NCBI GenBank assembly: GCA_963969365.1
Contig: OZ017748.1
Location: forward strand, 682,001-746,000
Reading direction: 5' to 3'
Origin: Asterochloris sp. CNOR1
Taxonomy: Eukaryota; Chlorophyta; Trebouxiophyceae; Trebouxiales; Trebouxiaceae
Length of the DNA stretch: 64,000 nucleotides
In this document: piece by piece, positions 61,716 to 64,000 of the stretch
How the letters are laid out: each line of letters opens with the position of its first letter
Position numbering within the stretch: the stretch's first letter is position 1
Made by a program: the position numbers and the translations under genes
Notes under the pieces: model-generated
What the model was told of the DNA's origin: nothing
Database searches by the model: none
What the model saw: the letters and a program-made list of their open reading frames with translations, nothing else

Positions 61716-64000
61716 CTACAAATACTTGTTTGGCGAGGCTAATGCTGTTCTGGCTGCCATCCTGCGCATCACTGCTTCAAGCTCAGCAAAGCGTTGGTTG
61801 GCATCAGACAGCGCCCTGCTGCGCTTGCCCAGCTGTGCCCTCAGGTCTGCCTCAGCCTGTGTGAAACAGAGCAGCCTTGACAGCCCTGTCATGAATACCA
61901 TGCAGCGTTGCACAGGGGGCAAGGTAGCATGCTGACCTGGCTGTGTCTCGCCTGCTGCAGGTCCACCTTTGTGCACAGCTGGCCAATGGTGTGATCCTTT
62001 GCAGCGAGCTCGGCTTGTAGCTTGCTAATTGTTGGTTGAGTGCTGGCCAGGCAGGCACATGCATGTGGGAGCGTGCCTGTCTGCACAACAGAGAGAGGCC
62101 AGGGTGGCACTGATCTGCTGGTTGTGGGGCGCGGTTGCATGCCTTCGGACAAGGCTGCTTTGGCTCAGGCTGCTTTCAACTGGATGGTAGCACCCAATTG
62201 CACAAATGTGCCCAAAAGCATATGAGTCCTCTTGGAATTTGCGCTGACCTGCTTCAGGGCTGCCGCAGCTGCCCTGTGCATCTGAACATTGGACTCCAAC
62301 TCTGACACAGTGGCTTCTGCCTTATCCTTTGCCAGCCTCATGCGCGCCAGTGATAGGCGCAGGCCCTGCAGGCACACAGACAGGCGCCCGTTGAGCAGGC
62401 GGCCAGGTCCAGAGATCTTCAGAGGACAGCCACCAAGCCTTTCCTGCCCAGCCGCACTAAGACCTGCGCCACCTAGCATCTGCTGTCCGCCCCGCCCTCA
62501 ACTGTCAGCCACCAAGATTTCGCGGTGCATCCTGCCCTCAGCCATCAGCCATTTTCTGTCCCTGCACCTCTCTCAGCTGCTCTACAGCTGCACAGGGAGG
62601 CTGCTGCCCCACAGACAGGAACGCAGAATCGACACGATGCACTCTGCGGTACCCAATGCAAGGCGCACTTTGCACTGCTTGCATGCCACACAAGGGTGGA
62701 GCAGCCTGGGCAGAGCCTCACCTGCAGCTCCTGCTGGTCCTCCTGTCGCTGAGCGTCCCACTTGGCCTTTGCAGCTTTGACAGCGTCTGAGGTGCTGGCG
62801 TCTGCCTGCAGCAACGTGCACAACGATGCAGCTGGGGCTGCTGCAGCATGGCATACTGCTGCAGTACGTGCTTGACAGAACTTAGCTGACAGGTGTTGCA
62901 ACTGGATGCCTGATCAGAGAGCCAACAGCGGAGACCTTTGCTTCATGACGATACAGCTCATTGCAAAGCACAGAGACCAGCCTTCACCTGGCAAAGCTCG
63001 TCCTGCTTGCTGCGCAGCGTGCTTTGGCATTTCTCCAGCTGGTGCTTCGTTTCCTGCATGCGCATATCGTGCTGAAGTTAGGACGACTGCCTTCTTCAAA
63101 CGCAGTCCAGTGCTGTCACATTTGACGTGAGCATCATAATGTTGCCGGCACAACAGGAGATCAGTCCCACCTGGGCAGCAGCTTGAGCCTCCATCACCCG
63201 GTTATCTGCATCCCTGCATGATCCATGCAAGGCGCTGTAACGGTGGGGTAGTGGTCAGGACAACTACAGAGGCTGCAGAGAGGCCAGCAGAGGCAGCAAA
63301 GACGCTTGGCAGGCAAGCTGCAGGAGTGTTGCTGCCAGGATCCCACCTGAGTCTCCTGTGGGCCTCTGATAGCTGCGACTGCAGCTCAGATGTCTGCCGC
63401 TCCAAGTCCACCAGGTTCCTCTGCAGCAGGACCCATTCAAGTCTTGCTGCAGGCTGAGGGGCAGCAGTGTACTGCTGCTTTGGCCCCTGCTGAACAGCCA
63501 TACATCAGCATGTGCAGGGGGTCTGGCTGTCGTTTGACACTGCAGCCCATCTGGCTGTGGTGCAGCTCAGCAATCGCCATGCACTAGCAAGTGCAATCTG
63601 ACATGCTTTGGCGCCGTGCAGCCCAGCTGGGAGCGTAGCTGAAAAGCAGCACCTCACCTCGGCGGCCCGCTGATGGGCGTCCATGTCACCGCAGCGCCGC
63701 TCTGCAGCTGCCAACTTGGTCTCTGCATGCTGCGTTCGCCGCTCCGCCTCCTTAGCCTGCAGCTCCAGGTCGTGCAGGCGCCTGTCGGCGCTGCCACTGC
63801 CCACATCCATCTGCAGGCACACCCCAAAGATATGAAAAGTAGACTTCGGCACTTTTCTGCAGCACGTGCTTTACCGTAATCCTGGTCTGCAGAGGCTCAG
63901 TCTGGGTGGTCCATGTCCATCGCTGGGGCCCATCCAATGTGGACGGTGCTTGACTGCCCCCAGATAACATGCCAACAAGGGCTTGATGCAGCAGCTCATG
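61716..64000 (-). CDS. Coiled-coil protein, 5' part beyond the window
   Basis: C-terminal part of a long coiled-coil protein. Exons on the minus strand: 64000-63875 (partial), 63810-63658, 63420-63347, 63213-63171, 63053-62988, 62805-62722, 62365-62249, 62080-61937, 61856-61716; all join in phase. Heptad-like sequence is nearly continuous: RLHDLELQAKEAERRTQHAE, NLVDLERQTSELQSQLSEAH, MQETKHQLEKCQSTLRSKQD, AKAKWDAQRQEDQQELQ, RMRLAKDKAEATVSELESN, KLQAELAAKDHTIGQL, LRAQLGKRSRALSDANQRFA. The protein ends MAARTALASPNKYL. No other domain is visible here, so no function is assigned; golgin, centrosomal or flagellar roles are all possible. Confidence 0.85.

Overview
The window is nuclear DNA from a green alga, most likely a trebouxiophyte or close chlorophyte. 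The grounds are intron-dense genes (about one intron per 100-200 coding bases), strong TGCAG acceptors, TGTAA-type poly(A) signals after several genes, and Viridiplantae gene families (EGY plastid protease, MTV1/tepsin-like ENTH protein, SKIP31-type F-box protein, ITPK). No tRNA, rRNA, CRISPR array or intact transposon was seen. Exon models were built by hand: for most genes every junction keeps one reading frame from start to stop, which is the main evidence for them.

Layout, left to right. A RecQ helicase (5' end outside the window) whose last exon encodes a TFIIS N-terminal (LW) domain; a PHYHD1-type dioxygenase; a 2.9 kb gene-poor stretch with a long imperfect hairpin; a secreted GH114-like glycosidase with an in-frame TAG and a 7-nt microexon; a perfect 24-bp hairpin just downstream; a GT90 glycosyltransferase; a small minus-strand exon and an F-box-like gene; a targeted NUMOD3-repeat protein; a 1.5 kb gap; an ADPRM-type diphosphatase; and an inositol phosphate kinase (ITPK).

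Right half. An EGY-type site-2 protease (minus) diverges from a USP36-like deubiquitinase (plus). Next come a secreted glycine-rich protein built from two alternating exon types (minus), a short orphan nuclear-looking protein (plus), nucleoporin NUP54 (plus), an MTV1/tepsin-like AP-4 accessory protein (minus), a SKIP31-like F-box protein (plus) and a coiled-coil protein running off the right edge (minus). Several neighbours are divergent pairs sharing 94-245 bp of upstream DNA. The genes do not form one pathway; they are ordinary housekeeping, trafficking and plastid genes.

The most unusual pattern is structural: introns of at least five genes carry decayed tandem copies of the adjacent exon-intron junction (USP four times; also NUP54, MTV1, EGY and GT90), and one gene (43.0-46.5 kb) seems to have turned the same process into a repeated-exon protein. 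Other points of interest are the RecQ-TFIIS-N fusion, GC-AG introns in four genes, and two hairpins that could be small-RNA precursors.
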